From Glandiceps talaboti (taxonomy: Eukaryota > Hemichordata > Enteropneusta > Spengelidae): 64,000 bases of DNA. Shown here piece after piece: positions 11,440 to 24,503 of this stretch. The notes under the pieces are model-generated. The model was not told the DNA's origin. It worked only from the letters and a program-made list of their open reading frames with translations, and did not search any database. The number at the start of each line of letters is the position of its first letter. Position 1 is the stretch's first letter. The stretch covers positions 17,696,846 through 17,760,845 of the forward strand of contig NC_135555.1 of assembly GCF_964340395.1 (NCBI RefSeq). The letters are read 5' to 3'. A program made the position numbers and the translations under genes.

Positions 11440-12650
11440 TTTCAATTAAAGTATCGGTTGTCATCATACAGTCTCCAGGATGGTATGGTACAGTGACGAT
11501 CAATCACATTGTTTTTTCGTATAATACATTTATGCCATATCATCTCACGACATAAGGACATGTCACCGGCCGTTTGGTTTGACAAAACTGATTCATCAAT
11601 AATCGTAATATCACGATCACGTACAGACGTTGATGACGAAGTGTTGTCAAACAAAAACAGCCAGTGATATATTCTCTTTTGATATTAAATTAGATTTACG
11701 GGTATTGTATCAATTCTCAATACACAAAATCGTTATGATATTCCAATTCTCTTTCTGTTTCAGTGGTCAATCTTTTAATACCACTATCAGAAAACTAGTC
11801 TTTTTAAAAAGACAACCCCCCCCCCCCCAATACTTTACTTGTATGCGACTAAATGGGGACATGATGGAAAAGAAATTGATGACAACAAATAAATTCTACA
11901 AAGTGTCTGATAATGCAGGAAAATTTAATGCTTAATTTCGATAATTGAACAAGACAGATAGTGTGAGACTTGAATGTAGTGTATAACTATGTATTAACGT
12001 TTTTGAGTTATGTCACGGTGAGTCATGATTCGTCGCTATAAATATGACTACCATTGAGTAAGAAGTGATTATGAGCACCAAAAATAATACATGTGTATAT
12101 TTATCTGCTTCTGATTTCTGTATAGACATGATCTAAAAGACATTAGCCACACACCTAATGGCTACAAAATGTCTGCAATATGTAAATAATAGCTTAATGT
12201 TGATGGTCTACCCTGTAGGTTAAGGTAAAGGTCAACAGTCACACATCCAAGATAGCTTACATATGATTACATGGGGTTAGACACTTGAGTAGAGTCAGGT
12301 TATGCATTGGACTTGTTTAGTTATATAATAATATCATGATTTTTACTACACATATGGCTGGCATTGAGTACATATTACAAGAGCACCAGAATAATGTCTG
12401 TGTATAGTTCGTGCAGCAACTATTTAACTACCGATAATAAGACCACTATTTAGTAAAGTTTGACTATATCGCAAAACAAAGACGGGAATATGTACCACAT
12501 GATATGTTACATATGTGCCAGGTATGAAAAAATAGCATATTGCATGTCTGAGATATGATGCACTACGGACGCACACACATTTACAGATGGACTGATGGCC
12601 CCATTGTAAGAAACTGGTACTGTCGGTATAATATGGGGGGGGGGGGGCTA
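11440..12650 (+). repeat. Upstream segmental duplicate, paired with 57,320-58,640 and inverted at 53,160-55,150
   Basis: This intergenic block has three copies: upstream of B, upstream of D, and inverted in the left palindrome arm. Shared landmarks are the CTCACGA text near 11,547, GGTTAAGGTAAAGGTCAACAG near 12,220, and the ACATATGGCTG text near 12,350. I see no conserved ORF across the three copies. A poly-G run (12,635-12,648) and a poly-C run (11,817-11,828) are local. Confidence 0.75.
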
Positions 12651-13685
12651 ACAAAACAGAATTTATTCACAGCCGAAAAAACCCAAATGAAGACACAAAG
12701 AATGACCACAGATTATAAAGATATTTAGAGGGGAAGACTGAAAGTGGCACAAGCTGAGTTATAAAACATTTTACTTAATAGAAGTGAAATACTAATAGTA
12801 TTCATAAGCTGTCAAATTTGAAATGGTTGGGCTCAGATACTACTGTAACAGTGCCCGGCGGTTTATGAAACGTGTTCTCTCAACCTGATAACATTGTGAC
12901 GTTGTACAGCTAACGTTGTATGATGTTGACACGTACATTAATGTAACGAGATGTCCGCTGAAATATTGAAGTTTCAAGTTCAACCAGTTCAACTATCTTT
13001 AAAGGAAAAGAAACTATGCAGTGTATCAAAACAAAGAGTTGAAATGTTTGGGGCGAAATTTACAAAACAATATTTCAGTTCCAACGGATTGGACAGGACA
13101 TGTTTATGATAATTTTTATTTTTTGTCGGAGGCGAAACTGGAGGGGATAAGTAGTATACCAAAGTTATACTTCGAATATTCGACAAGCTTGGAATCCTCC
13201 GCCCAGAAGGTTATCGAGCAGCACAGTTACGCAACCATACTTACTCTTTGTCATGATAATTTGCTTACGTCCAGTTTCGTCGATTTCGAGTCCCCCTACA
13301 TCTTGTTACCTGTTGTCATCCTAACCAATGTTGGTCTAAGTCTTCCTGCGCAACATTACAAAAAGTGTTGAAAGTTTCTTTATATCAGTCTCCAGGTCTG
13401 TCATCAAATGTGCTCTAACCCGTACTGTAACTATCAAACTAACTTGCCATGATAATGTATTACGTAATAAACGACCATCGCTACCTAAACATGTTGAAAA
13501 CAGAATCTATTTTATTCATCAGCACGGGGTAGGGTGGGGTGGGGATGTGTGGTGTCGAGTTTTCGTGATTCCATACAAAAAGTATTTTCATGACATAATG
13601 TTCTAAAAAGTTTGATTGATTACAATGTCAGGAAGAAAAATCATGCGTTTAAACACGACGTGGGTATATGATTGCTGGGAATTAT

Positions 13686-13726
13686 CACGTGGTGAATGAC
13701 ATTTTAGAATGTAAGAAACTATAAAA
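13686..13726 (+). promoter_or_regulatory. Gene B core promoter: CACGTG element and TATA box
   Basis: CACGTG sits at 13,686-13,691 in the context ATCACGTGGT, and TATAAAA at 13,720-13,726. The same pair with the same 34-nt spacing occurs in gene D, and with 39-nt spacing in gene C. Transcription should start about 30 nt downstream of the TATA box. The E-box resembles the MiT/TFE CLEAR site (GTCACGTGAC), a plausible link for a lysosomal enzyme, but factor identity is inferred. Confidence 0.65.
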
Positions 13727-13749
13727 CATACCGCAACGTTACTGTTTAA

Positions 13750-13784
13750 TTCATCTGTCTGCAACAGACCAATAGATCGAACGG
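13750..13784 (+). other. Gene B non-coding exon 1 (5' UTR)
   Basis: The start is estimated from the TATA box. The end is set by a strong GTAAGT donor at 13,785-13,790. The sequence AACAGACCAATAGATCGAAC is shared with gene D (59,521-59,540). Intron 1 then runs to the TTATAG acceptor at 14,555. Confidence 0.6.
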
Positions 13785-14588
13785 GTAAGTAACATACTTT
13801 TCTTATAGAATGACATTCTATTTCTCCTTAGCATCGCTGTTGACACCACGTTTGATTTTATGAGCCCGGCTAGTGCGGAAGGGGAGTAACTCCAATAGAC
13901 GACCGTGCGGGAAGGGTACGGTCCACTGGAAAGAGGGATTGTTTGTGTTCATAGTGTACATGTGTACGTGAGATTTCTAAAAAAACTAAATTTGTCCAGG
14001 TTTGCACTATTTCATGATACGAACTGTTTTCGATATGCATCACCGCCTAAGACCGTATAGAATTTATTCTGTGCGAAATACAGTTGGTATGAGAAAGGGT
14101 CTTCTTTTTGGGAATGTGTGACATGGCAACATATTGAGTTTGGAGGTCTCAGAGGAGCCTCTCATGAAACTCTGAGTGACAACTTATAACATTATAACAT
14201 CCTTATTCTTTTGAATAAGTATATGTCAATTTATATATATATATATCAATACCTGGTGTTTTTATGTATATTGGGCAACTTTTGCATATGGTATATGTAG
14301 TCCATCCTGTGTTTCATTATTGCCTCGTCAATGTATGTGTATAATAATAGAGTCACACACTTCGAATTCCCCAACTCCTTGGGAAGTGCACAATCCATGG
14401 AAGGAGACGTTCACGAACTCATTTATTTTAATCATGTTGTTTTTTTCTTCAAATCTTTGAGTCACGACAACTGGTCCCATCATTTACACCGCGGCTCTAT
14501 GATTTGATATTCAATGGTTCATTTATGTTTTATTGACGAACTGTTTCATTTATAGACACACAGAAGAGTCAGCGACAACACGCTAGTC

Positions 14589-17500
14589 ATGTTGACGTAC
14601 CTTTTTGTGATTTCGACAGTTTTAGCTACAATTATAGCTGTAGCAGGTGAGATGTTCTGTATTTATTCAACTTTACAGACACATTTAAGGAAAGGCTATC
14701 CATCCATGTTTTTTTTGTCTGAATAATTATCCATCAGGGCGACTAAAAAAAATTGTATTTCCAAAAAAAAATACCGAAATCAACAATTTTTAATACTCGG
14801 TCTATAGAATGTAGTTTAAAGAGTATTTTGAATTGGACAAGGTGGTCGTTACAGGACTTTCTTTGCAAAAAATGTCGGGAAACATATGGAATACTTATGT
14901 TGACAGTGACGAATTAAGATCGCCCCTGATCAATAATGATGTTATAACAATCCATATATTTGAGCCCAATTTTCCAGTTTTTTGTTAAAGTATTGCCAAC
15001 ACTGAATTCAGCGTAATAGCTAAAATATTAAAATATTACTTTATACCATGTAAGTATAGATCTCAGTGAACTTTGTTCACTTGAAGCTTTGGACATTTTA
15101 CGTTCAAATTGTAATTTATTCTAATTTTCAGCGAATTCTACCATACTCCTACTGTTTAGTGACAATATGATATCATCACTAAACATCATCGGTGTAACTC
15201 TAAATTTGACGATTAAATTAAATAAAACTAAATTGAATGAAATTTCATTTCATTTCATTTCATTTCAATTCATTTCAATTCAATTTAGTTCAATTCAATT
15301 CAATTCAATTTTAAGGACTGCATTCTGAAAAGTTGGCTCATGTTATATTTGTGACAATCAACCGACAACTAATTAACAATAAATAATTGCCAGTACCGTT
15401 ACAATTTAGGGAATTTGGCTTACCATTGTCATATATATATTGGATCTCGGACGTGGTCTGAAATTTGACGAAGAAAGCCGTTCTTAACTGTATTGCTTTA
15501 TTTTTTTGACTCACAGAGACTAGTTCTTCATCGGGGGAGGAACGAACTAAACCCCACATCATATATATGATAGCAGATGATTACGGTAAGGAATTGTAAC
15601 TTGGCATCGTTTGATTACGTTCGGCGTTGGGTGTAACCATTTGCTAGATTACTACTGGAATCATGAAACCTGACACAAAACGACAGCTGGCTTCACAGAA
15701 ATCATACTAAGTCTAATACTGCTACATTTTATCGTCTGACTCAACAAAATACCTCCTAACTCTGCTACATGTTATCGTATGGCGCAACAAAATCTTACCA
15801 AAACTGTCACATTTTATCGTCTTGCTCAACAAAATACCTACTAACTCTGCTACTAACACTTCATTGTCTGGTTCAACAAAACTTACCAAACCTGCTACAT
15901 TTTATCGTTTGACACAACACAAATCTTACTAAGACTGCTACATTTCATCGACTGGCTCAACAAAAACATTATTATATAAATATATTTGTCGAGCAAGGCT
16001 ATACAATATAGCAGTGATATCAAGGGTTTTGGTAAGCCAGATGATATAATTAATGTAACACTTATTGGTAAGGTTTTTGTTGAGCCAAAAGCTGGTTTGC
16101 TTCATGTTTCGCGATCTTGATTATAGTTATAGACATGTTAATGTTCCCTTTAAGATTTCAAATTGTTGTGCTCAAGAAATAATCTTGGCACATTTGGTTG
16201 TAAATATTGTATTTATCTCTGAACACAATATATCTGGCTTACCAAATGTCTTGGATGTGCATAGGCTTAATGATTGTACATGTAGATCAAAATCGTTGAA
16301 TAATTATGTCAATTATCTACTGTACCACCTCCATGTTGTTTAAATTGGTAGTTGAAACTATATATATCCCATATAGTTTAGAAATGTCATGTGACGAACA
16401 CGTGCTTAAATGTACAGCATGGCAAAAGGACACTCACTATTAATATTAGTGTTGGCTTTTGTTCAACTGCAAAACGAGAGACAAACTATATGAGGTCACA
16501 TACACAAAAGACCTAACTATTTGGAAGCAAAGTGCAGCTAGCTGACATGGCAGTTTGGAGAAATCAACCGAATTTCATTACCGACCCCCACCCCCCTTTC
16601 CTCCCCACTGTCTCTCACCTTTGGATTATGCCTGTAGGATGGAATGATATAAGTTGGCATGATGATCGAGTTTTGACACCAAATTTCGAAGAACTGGCAA
16701 ATAATGGTGTTAAATTTGGAAATCTCTATACGATGTCGGTCTGTAGCCCGTAAGTTAACATATCTCTATTATATATGTATCCAAACATATCCTCATATGC
16801 ATGTGTGCCCCTAGACTCCAAGATCGCTGCAAATCACTCATTAAAACTCAATGTCGATCTATTGACTGAACCTTTGAAAATCTGATTTGCGGGATTATAT
16901 CAAATATTTCATTCATTTAGATTGATGAAACTCAGTAAAGATTTAACGACCGTTGTGGGACCTGAATGACTCTAGTGTTGTTATAAGAAGGAGGCAGCAG
17001 AGATTACATGTTACATGCATGGGAGTTGTAAATAGTGTCACACACCAATCATTTTGGCAATTTCATCCCCTTCCCTAAAACTATGTTAAATGCACAATCA
17101 AAATTGAGCTACTAGACAAATGGTATTGGCGAGAAAAAATAAGCTTTGACATATTGTGATATGTTGAGTATAAACATAACCTCACTGCCTTGTCACCAAA
17201 TACATTAATGAAAGCATGTGGTCTTAATGTTTACAATTTGTCATGCCGCTCTGAATTGGATTAGAATTCTGTTGACAATAATTAAGTACCATGGGTGATA
17301 AATATCGATGACGTCATCCTTTACTTGCATCTAATCATATAGAAGTATCTATAACTTCATTGACTAATAAATAGACAACAACGTGATATAAATATGTTTC
17401 TTGAAGAGATTTCCATAATGAAGGCCAATAGGAACTGGGTGGGGAATAAGTTACAATCTCGATCTGGGAAGTAAAGTGACGAACCATACATTTCGGTCTG

Positions 17501-20500
17501 TATGAGCTATTCATGGGTGTTCGTGTTTTCTCGGTTTTGGAGTGACTTAGAGTGAACTGTATAGTAAGTGTGCACGTTCGCTACATCGTTAGTTATAGGG
17601 AATGAATAACGACAACAGTATAATGGCCATTTGCCGTTAACATGTACTTAATTCAGAGTATGGGTATGGGAGAAAAGGAGGCAAGTGAGTGATCATACGA
17701 ACGAAAAGGGGTAAAAAAGACATCAAATATTATCAAGCTGTGGCATTTGTCGCACAATCGATTTAATAAGATGATGCCATTTTCTGAAGAAATACTCATT
17801 GCATTGATTTAATTTATTCTATTCAATTCAGCACCCGCGCTGCTCTAATGACAGGAAGATATTCGTCTAATATTGGCTCGCAGGTAAACGTTTGATAACT
17901 TTTTAGCTACTACGTACATACAGTAACTATATTTTATATTGTTGTTTCATCTTTTTCATACCTGATACAATTGTATTGTAATAGTGAGTACAAGAGTGTT
18001 GTCAGAATGAAAATTGTCCATCCGTTACCCTGTCACAGAATTAGGCAGGAAAAAATAATTGTGTGTTTCGATAACATGGCCTAGAGTAAACAGGGTATGT
18101 ATGTTGGGAGTTTATATTTACTTTATTTTCCCATTTTAATGTTTTTCCTTTTTCGAAAAAATATCACTTTTACACCAAAACAAACAAAATTCTGTCAGAA
18201 TATCCCTTTGTGATAGTTTTATGAAATGTAGACACATCGCTGAGGGGAAACAAACAGACGTGCATGATGGTCAAGAAGACTAAGAATTTCTTATCTTTTT
18301 GTTTGAAATGTTAAACAAATTAGGATTGGAGGTTTCAGGATCGGTCGAGTTATCGGAAACACGTATTTTTTTTTATTTGGCCTTAGAAGATGGTGTCTGT
18401 ACCAAAGTTGCTTTCAAAATATAAACAGTCTTATATTCAGTACGATGATAATATTATTCAATCTTATCAAATACCCGTCTGAGCCATCTGAAACTATTAC
18501 ATTTATAGTAGCCGCTGTCGTTTTACCTGCAGTAACTTTAATTACTATAGTCGAGATCATATTCATATTTCCTTCATCGCAGCATTTCGCCTACCTTGCA
18601 ATGTACCCACACGGTGCACCCACATACCACGATTTCTTTCCAAAACTACTAAGGGATGCTGGATATTCAACATACGGCGTCGGAAAGTAAGTGTTTCAGT
18701 TATCCAAGTCAACCATGATGATCACTTCACGTTAAGCCTGTAAAACTTTGCATTTAAATCTAAAACTTCTTTTCACTCTCTACTAAATGAACAAATCGTA
18801 CATTCATTGTACATGTGGCTGTCACGATCTTTTCTTTGCAACGGATTTAAGTATAGTACTTTACATGTATATCAGTCATTACTGGATTCGGTATCGTGTG
18901 TTGTGTTCTGTCAGTTCGTTGCGTTGAAGAAGATGATTCTGTAACTGTATTTTGGAAAAACAACAACACAAAATAGAATTTTTTTTTCTGGGCACTGACA
19001 CAGATAACCCTCTTCGAGAATCATCGTGGAATTAGAATGTCTGACGTTTGGTTTCTATCTAGGTGAACATTAATATTTGCTCGTTCTTGTAATCTTAAAC
19101 ATCCAATGGCCTGCACGAACACTGTATGATTGTTGGTTCTGCTAAATGTATACAAACACCTTGTATAGCTCTTCTAGTCAGAAGAGTTGGTTGCATTTCA
19201 TGCGTATGTTGATGATTTCTATTGCTTTGCAGATGGCATTTAGGATTCTGCAATAGTTCATATGTTCCAACTGGTCCAACACGTGGTTTTGATCATTATT
19301 ATGGTTTCTACAATTTCGGTGTTATGTATTATGAGCATACCAGCAGCGAATGGGGTAAGGAGTCCCTGTGATTCATGTGATAACTTTGATATTCTATCGT
19401 CCGATAAAGTTTTGAAGAAAATCTTCCCTCTCCTTGCCAAATTCATTGACCCTTATTCATGTGTATCAGAATCAAAATCATAGTTGATAAGTTGCGGAAA
19501 CCAATACCGATAAACAATCAACGGCAGAAGAGGGCGAAACACTATATGGGTGCCTTGAAGACATCCACCGATCCAGATGTGCCAAAATGATTGTCTAGTT
19601 TGTTTTAGTCTGTGATTGTTCTTGGTAAAAAACGAGTTCCTGTAAATTTCTGTATTCGAGTGTGATATTTGAAAGCAGCTGAAGTGGTTTAAGGTACTTT
19701 TCACCGAGTTGGAATGTTGGTAGTCAGCAAATTTAAAGCTCCTGGATTTGATTGTCCTCTTTGGTCTTCTTTGTGGTATGATATATGTGTCATGATGTAT
19801 TTCTGGTGTTAGGCCTCGAGCAACTTTAAACAAGAATGCGAGACGAAGTTCTCGTCTTCTTTCCTGTAGTGGGCAGATGTCATTATATTTGAGCATTTTG
19901 TTGATACTGCCAGTTTGTCTTGATGTGTAGTTATTTGTGATAAATCTGACATTATTGTCTTCAAAAGTATAAACAATCTCGTCAGAGAATCAGAAGTGTC
20001 TTCAATACAATTTATAATTTTGATATGCTGGGAATGCAAACTATTAGCCTTGTTTACTGTGATAGATGGCGCTGTTTATTACAATCATGTTGAAGTGATC
20101 TGCCAACGACCATGTAGTGCAAATCTATATTGTGCGATGGCTATTTTGAAGGTTATTTCTGTTACTTTTTCAAGGACCTGGATTTCCTGGCGAACACTTG
20201 GGCTACGATTTAACAGATGACGGTGTACCACAAAGAGGACCAGAGACCTCTTGTGTCCACAACTCCGTATGTATCTATCTACTAACAGTGAATTTCGCAA
20301 CACCATTCAGTTTTCTCTTTGATACAACAAAGTAAGAAACCAACAAGAAACTGCATATGCAAGATAGCAAGATATCATGTTTTGCTACATTTAGTCAAAA
20401 TGAAATAAACCTTTTAAATGTATTGCAACACCATGCAGACATTCGGGCGCCAATGTTTTTTTTATTAGTATCAAACACTCGATGAAGGGCGGGTAAAATG

Positions 20501-21131
20501 TCCTTTGCGGTGTTCATTTTGCTATCTTAAAGTGTAGCATGTCCAGTTTCTTATTGGTTTCTGCATGGTTGTATCAGACAGAAAAGTTGAACGGTATTGT
20601 GAAATTCGCTGTAGCAAGTCTGAATTTTAAACTTTGATAAATAATCACTATTCAGAGCTAATGTGTCCACAAATTATGGAGTCACACTGTATCCATCGAT
20701 TCATCATCTAGTTTCTATATTCAGTTATTACTAAAAATTTGGATATTCCCAGGTGTATTTGAAGGATGAAATCACTCAAGGCGTGACTCTGTGATCATCC
20801 AATTGAAAAAAAAAATGAAAATATAGCTTTAAGTCCAAGACTTCTAACAGTTTCAATAGTAAATTGAAATACGTTTAATCAATTGTGCTACGATGCCATT
20901 GAAACTAATCTTAACGTCTTCACAGACAAACAAATACTACATTGTCTGATTCTCAAATATGTTGACAGCATTTTCTTTACTCACGTTTCTTTCCGTTTTT
21001 GTGTGGCACAACAGGAATTGTTCCAGAAGAAGATTTTGTCTTACATTGACGGTCATGATCCTTCAGAACCAATGTTCCTTTATACTGCATTCCAGTTACC
21101 ACACACACCTTTACAGGTACGATTGATCGAT

Positions 21132-21177
<46 letters not shown>

Positions 21178-24100
21178 GTAGTTCGGTTGGTTGTTGGTTG
21201 GTTGATTGGTTGACTGACCGACTTACTGGATGGGTGTTCGGTTGGTTGGTTGGTTGGTTGGTTGGTTGGTTGGTTGGTTGGTTGATTGATTGATTATATG
21301 GTTGATTCTGTTGGACGTAAGACTGGTATTGAAAAAAATTACCTCTATCAACTTTTAATTTTATGTTACATTTTTTGAGAACCGATAGGTTTGGTATGTT
21401 TTTTATTTTCATGTTTTATGGAAAATCTTCATAATTATAACAATCCTTATAAGAACGGACATGAAACTACCAAAGGTATATTGGCTGTAATTCCACAAAT
21501 GTTTAACCCGAAACAAGTTACAACCGTCAAACAAATGATCATCTAACATCTTTGTGATCACAAAATGCATATTGATCACCAATCATCGTGTGTATGTATG
21601 CATGTATGTATGTATGTATGTATGTATGTATGTATGTATGTATGCCTACAAATGTGTGTATGCATTTATCAGCAACAGTACGTATCTGACACATCGCTTT
21701 AAAAAGACAAAACAGATGAAACTGTCCAGTCAAACTGAGATATGGAGGAAGTAAAAGAAATAAAGAAAATATTCGTATGTCCTTACATCAGGTTTTTATC
21801 ACAATTTAGGTACCCAAAAAATGGGAAGATATGTATTCCTGTATACCCAATGACAATCGTCGTCTTTACTGTGGTAATGTATACAGTTCAATGATTATTC
21901 AACATATTAAAGCTGCACTAGATGTAACTGGCGTATTATTTTTTTCGATCTGGCCATCATCAATATATTCGCTGAAAATCGCTGAAATACCAATAATTAG
22001 ACATTGTATATGTCTATTAGAGGTCTTTTTCATCTAACTCGGAAATAGTGAAAATGGTAGTTCTTTTTCGGTGAACATGTGTCACCGAAATGCAAAATGG
22101 AGTCTTAGATTTTGTTTGTTTTTCAACCAATTTTCCCCGTTCCAGAGGAAAATCAGACTTCTCTTTCGAGAATGTACAATGTTCTCGCCGTAGCAGTTTT
22201 TAAGGCCAAAGAAAAAAAATTATTTCTGGTCAGTGTGAATCACTTAAATACCCCGCTTTGATTTTTTTTCTTTTTCTTTTCTTTTTCCAGCTAATGCAGA
22301 CTGCAGATCCAAGGCAAAACACAAACTAACCCTCCCTACATCAATTGCTACTTCAGAAAAGAAAACTGCAGAACTAATCATAAACAATTTTTAAAAAATT
22401 TGTGTCATCACACCACTTTAGGCAATTTTTCTCTGACCAGAAATAACAACTTTCTTTTTACCAAAAATATGCCAACATCTTATTAAAACTGAAAGCTACA
22501 TTGATAATATTTTTAGGACTGATGCGATAAGGTATCGCAAATGTGTGTACCAAATTATACTGAATTTTAAGATTGTATTCTTGGGATATAGCCTGATTAC
22601 CGAAAATAAAAACCATTAATTACGTAAATTGCTCAGTAATATTCATGAAATGTTTAAAAAACCTATCCAGTTCTTGCCATTACCCTACGGAACACGTTTG
22701 CCAAATTTCGTTTGAATTGAGTCAACCGTTTTGGAGAAAATTGTAATACAGACACACACACACAGAGAGACAGACACACACACACACACACACAGACGCT
22801 TCACCCCTAATACAAAACCTTCCTTACGGGAGGTAAAAATAGTGATTCATTTTGGTTACGGACCTAAAATCAATTCGATTGAATATATTGCACAATACCA
22901 TGTTTACTGTTACACAAATATGGTTACTAACCGGTGATTCAATATTGAGTAGTAATCATTATATCTTATAAAAACACTTTAATTAAAAACAAAACTAAAA
23001 GTTCCGTTCCAATTGCAGTTAGTGAACCTTTATGATGCAAGTACATTCTTCAAGATACGATGGTTGAAGACAGTATTACTGTATGATGTCAATCATTTCG
23101 CATTTCTATACCATTACTCCTTGTTTGGATAACGTTATAGTCATAAATTATGTCAACTCCTCGTATGAATAGAAAATATTATACAAAATTTCTCATTTTC
23201 TATTTCTCTGTCCAGGACAAGTAACATTCATGGATGCTATTGCTGGCTCCATAGTCGATGCATTGAAGGCCAAGGGAATGTTTAATGATTCACTTTTTAT
23301 TTTCCATGCTGATGTAAGTACTGTAACAATGAGTTGATGGAAATCTTACCAAGTTTTTAAAATCATCTTGCGCGACAAACATCTTGTCCAACATTGCTGC
23401 ACTGTCTTTGCGACGGCGGTGAACTGCAGTTATCATTTAAACTTTGACGCGTTCATTCTGATATTTTAGCTATTTAGCTATTGTCCTCTGTTTGTGCTTG
23501 TCGCCAATGCGGTTCTCTGATTGGCAGTTATTTATATCCCTGAACTGCAGAGATGACCTTTGCTAGACCTCGGATGTTCCATCCTCGGTAGCGATGTTCA
23601 GTCGTATTGTATCTGAAGAACATCCGAGGTCTAGCAGCTAGACTAGCCAGACAATAACATGTGGAAATGGTAATTAAATTTTTTGTGACCCAGACGATAT
23701 GATTTGGCAACGTCTCTGAGGTATCTTTTAACCGGACGATAAAATGTGACAATGTTGGTAAGATTCTTGTTTAGCCATACTTTTTGTTTCATGTATGGTG
23801 ATATTCTTTGTAGAAATACTATTGCACGCATGTCACATTGTATAATGTTACATTGAGTGTGCTGTTTCTTTCATTCCTTGATGTACTTGCAAATGTCTTA
23901 AAGTGGCACAAGCTGAGTTTATAAGCTTTTTACTCTCACAAGGTATTAAAAATACATGAATTTCCTGATTTAAAAAAAAATATGTTCATGAGTTATATCT
24001 TAGAGTTGTCAATTGAAGTGGTGGTTAAGTGTGCTTCAGTGGGTACAATAATGTGAGTACCTTTCCTATATGCACTAAAAACTACACCTAAACACGTATA

Positions 24101-24460
24101 AACCCAGCTTGTGATCCCTTAAGTTAATCAATGTTTATATTCCCGTTAACAGAATGGTGGGGAGGTACGAGCCCAAGCATCTAACTATCCATACAGAGGA
24201 GACAAAGGCACTTATTTTGAAGGTGGAATAAAGGCTGTTGGTTTTATTTCTGGCAAAGGAATTGAAAAAACTGGTTACACTCATGAAGGGTATGCACATG
24301 TATATGAATCATTTTCCGAGGTCGTATCAAGAGATGTACATTGAAATCCTTCAAATTATGTAACGTTTCAGAAACATTCCGTAATTTGACATTATGATGT
24401 ACACAGTATCACAATCCTATACAAAGGCTTCAATTGTGAACCATACTTATATTGGAAACA

Positions 24461-24503
<43 letters not shown>

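Noticed and set aside
13021-13371. 116-codon plus-strand ORF upstream of gene B
   Set aside because: It is not preserved in the duplicated gene D flank and has no recognisable features.
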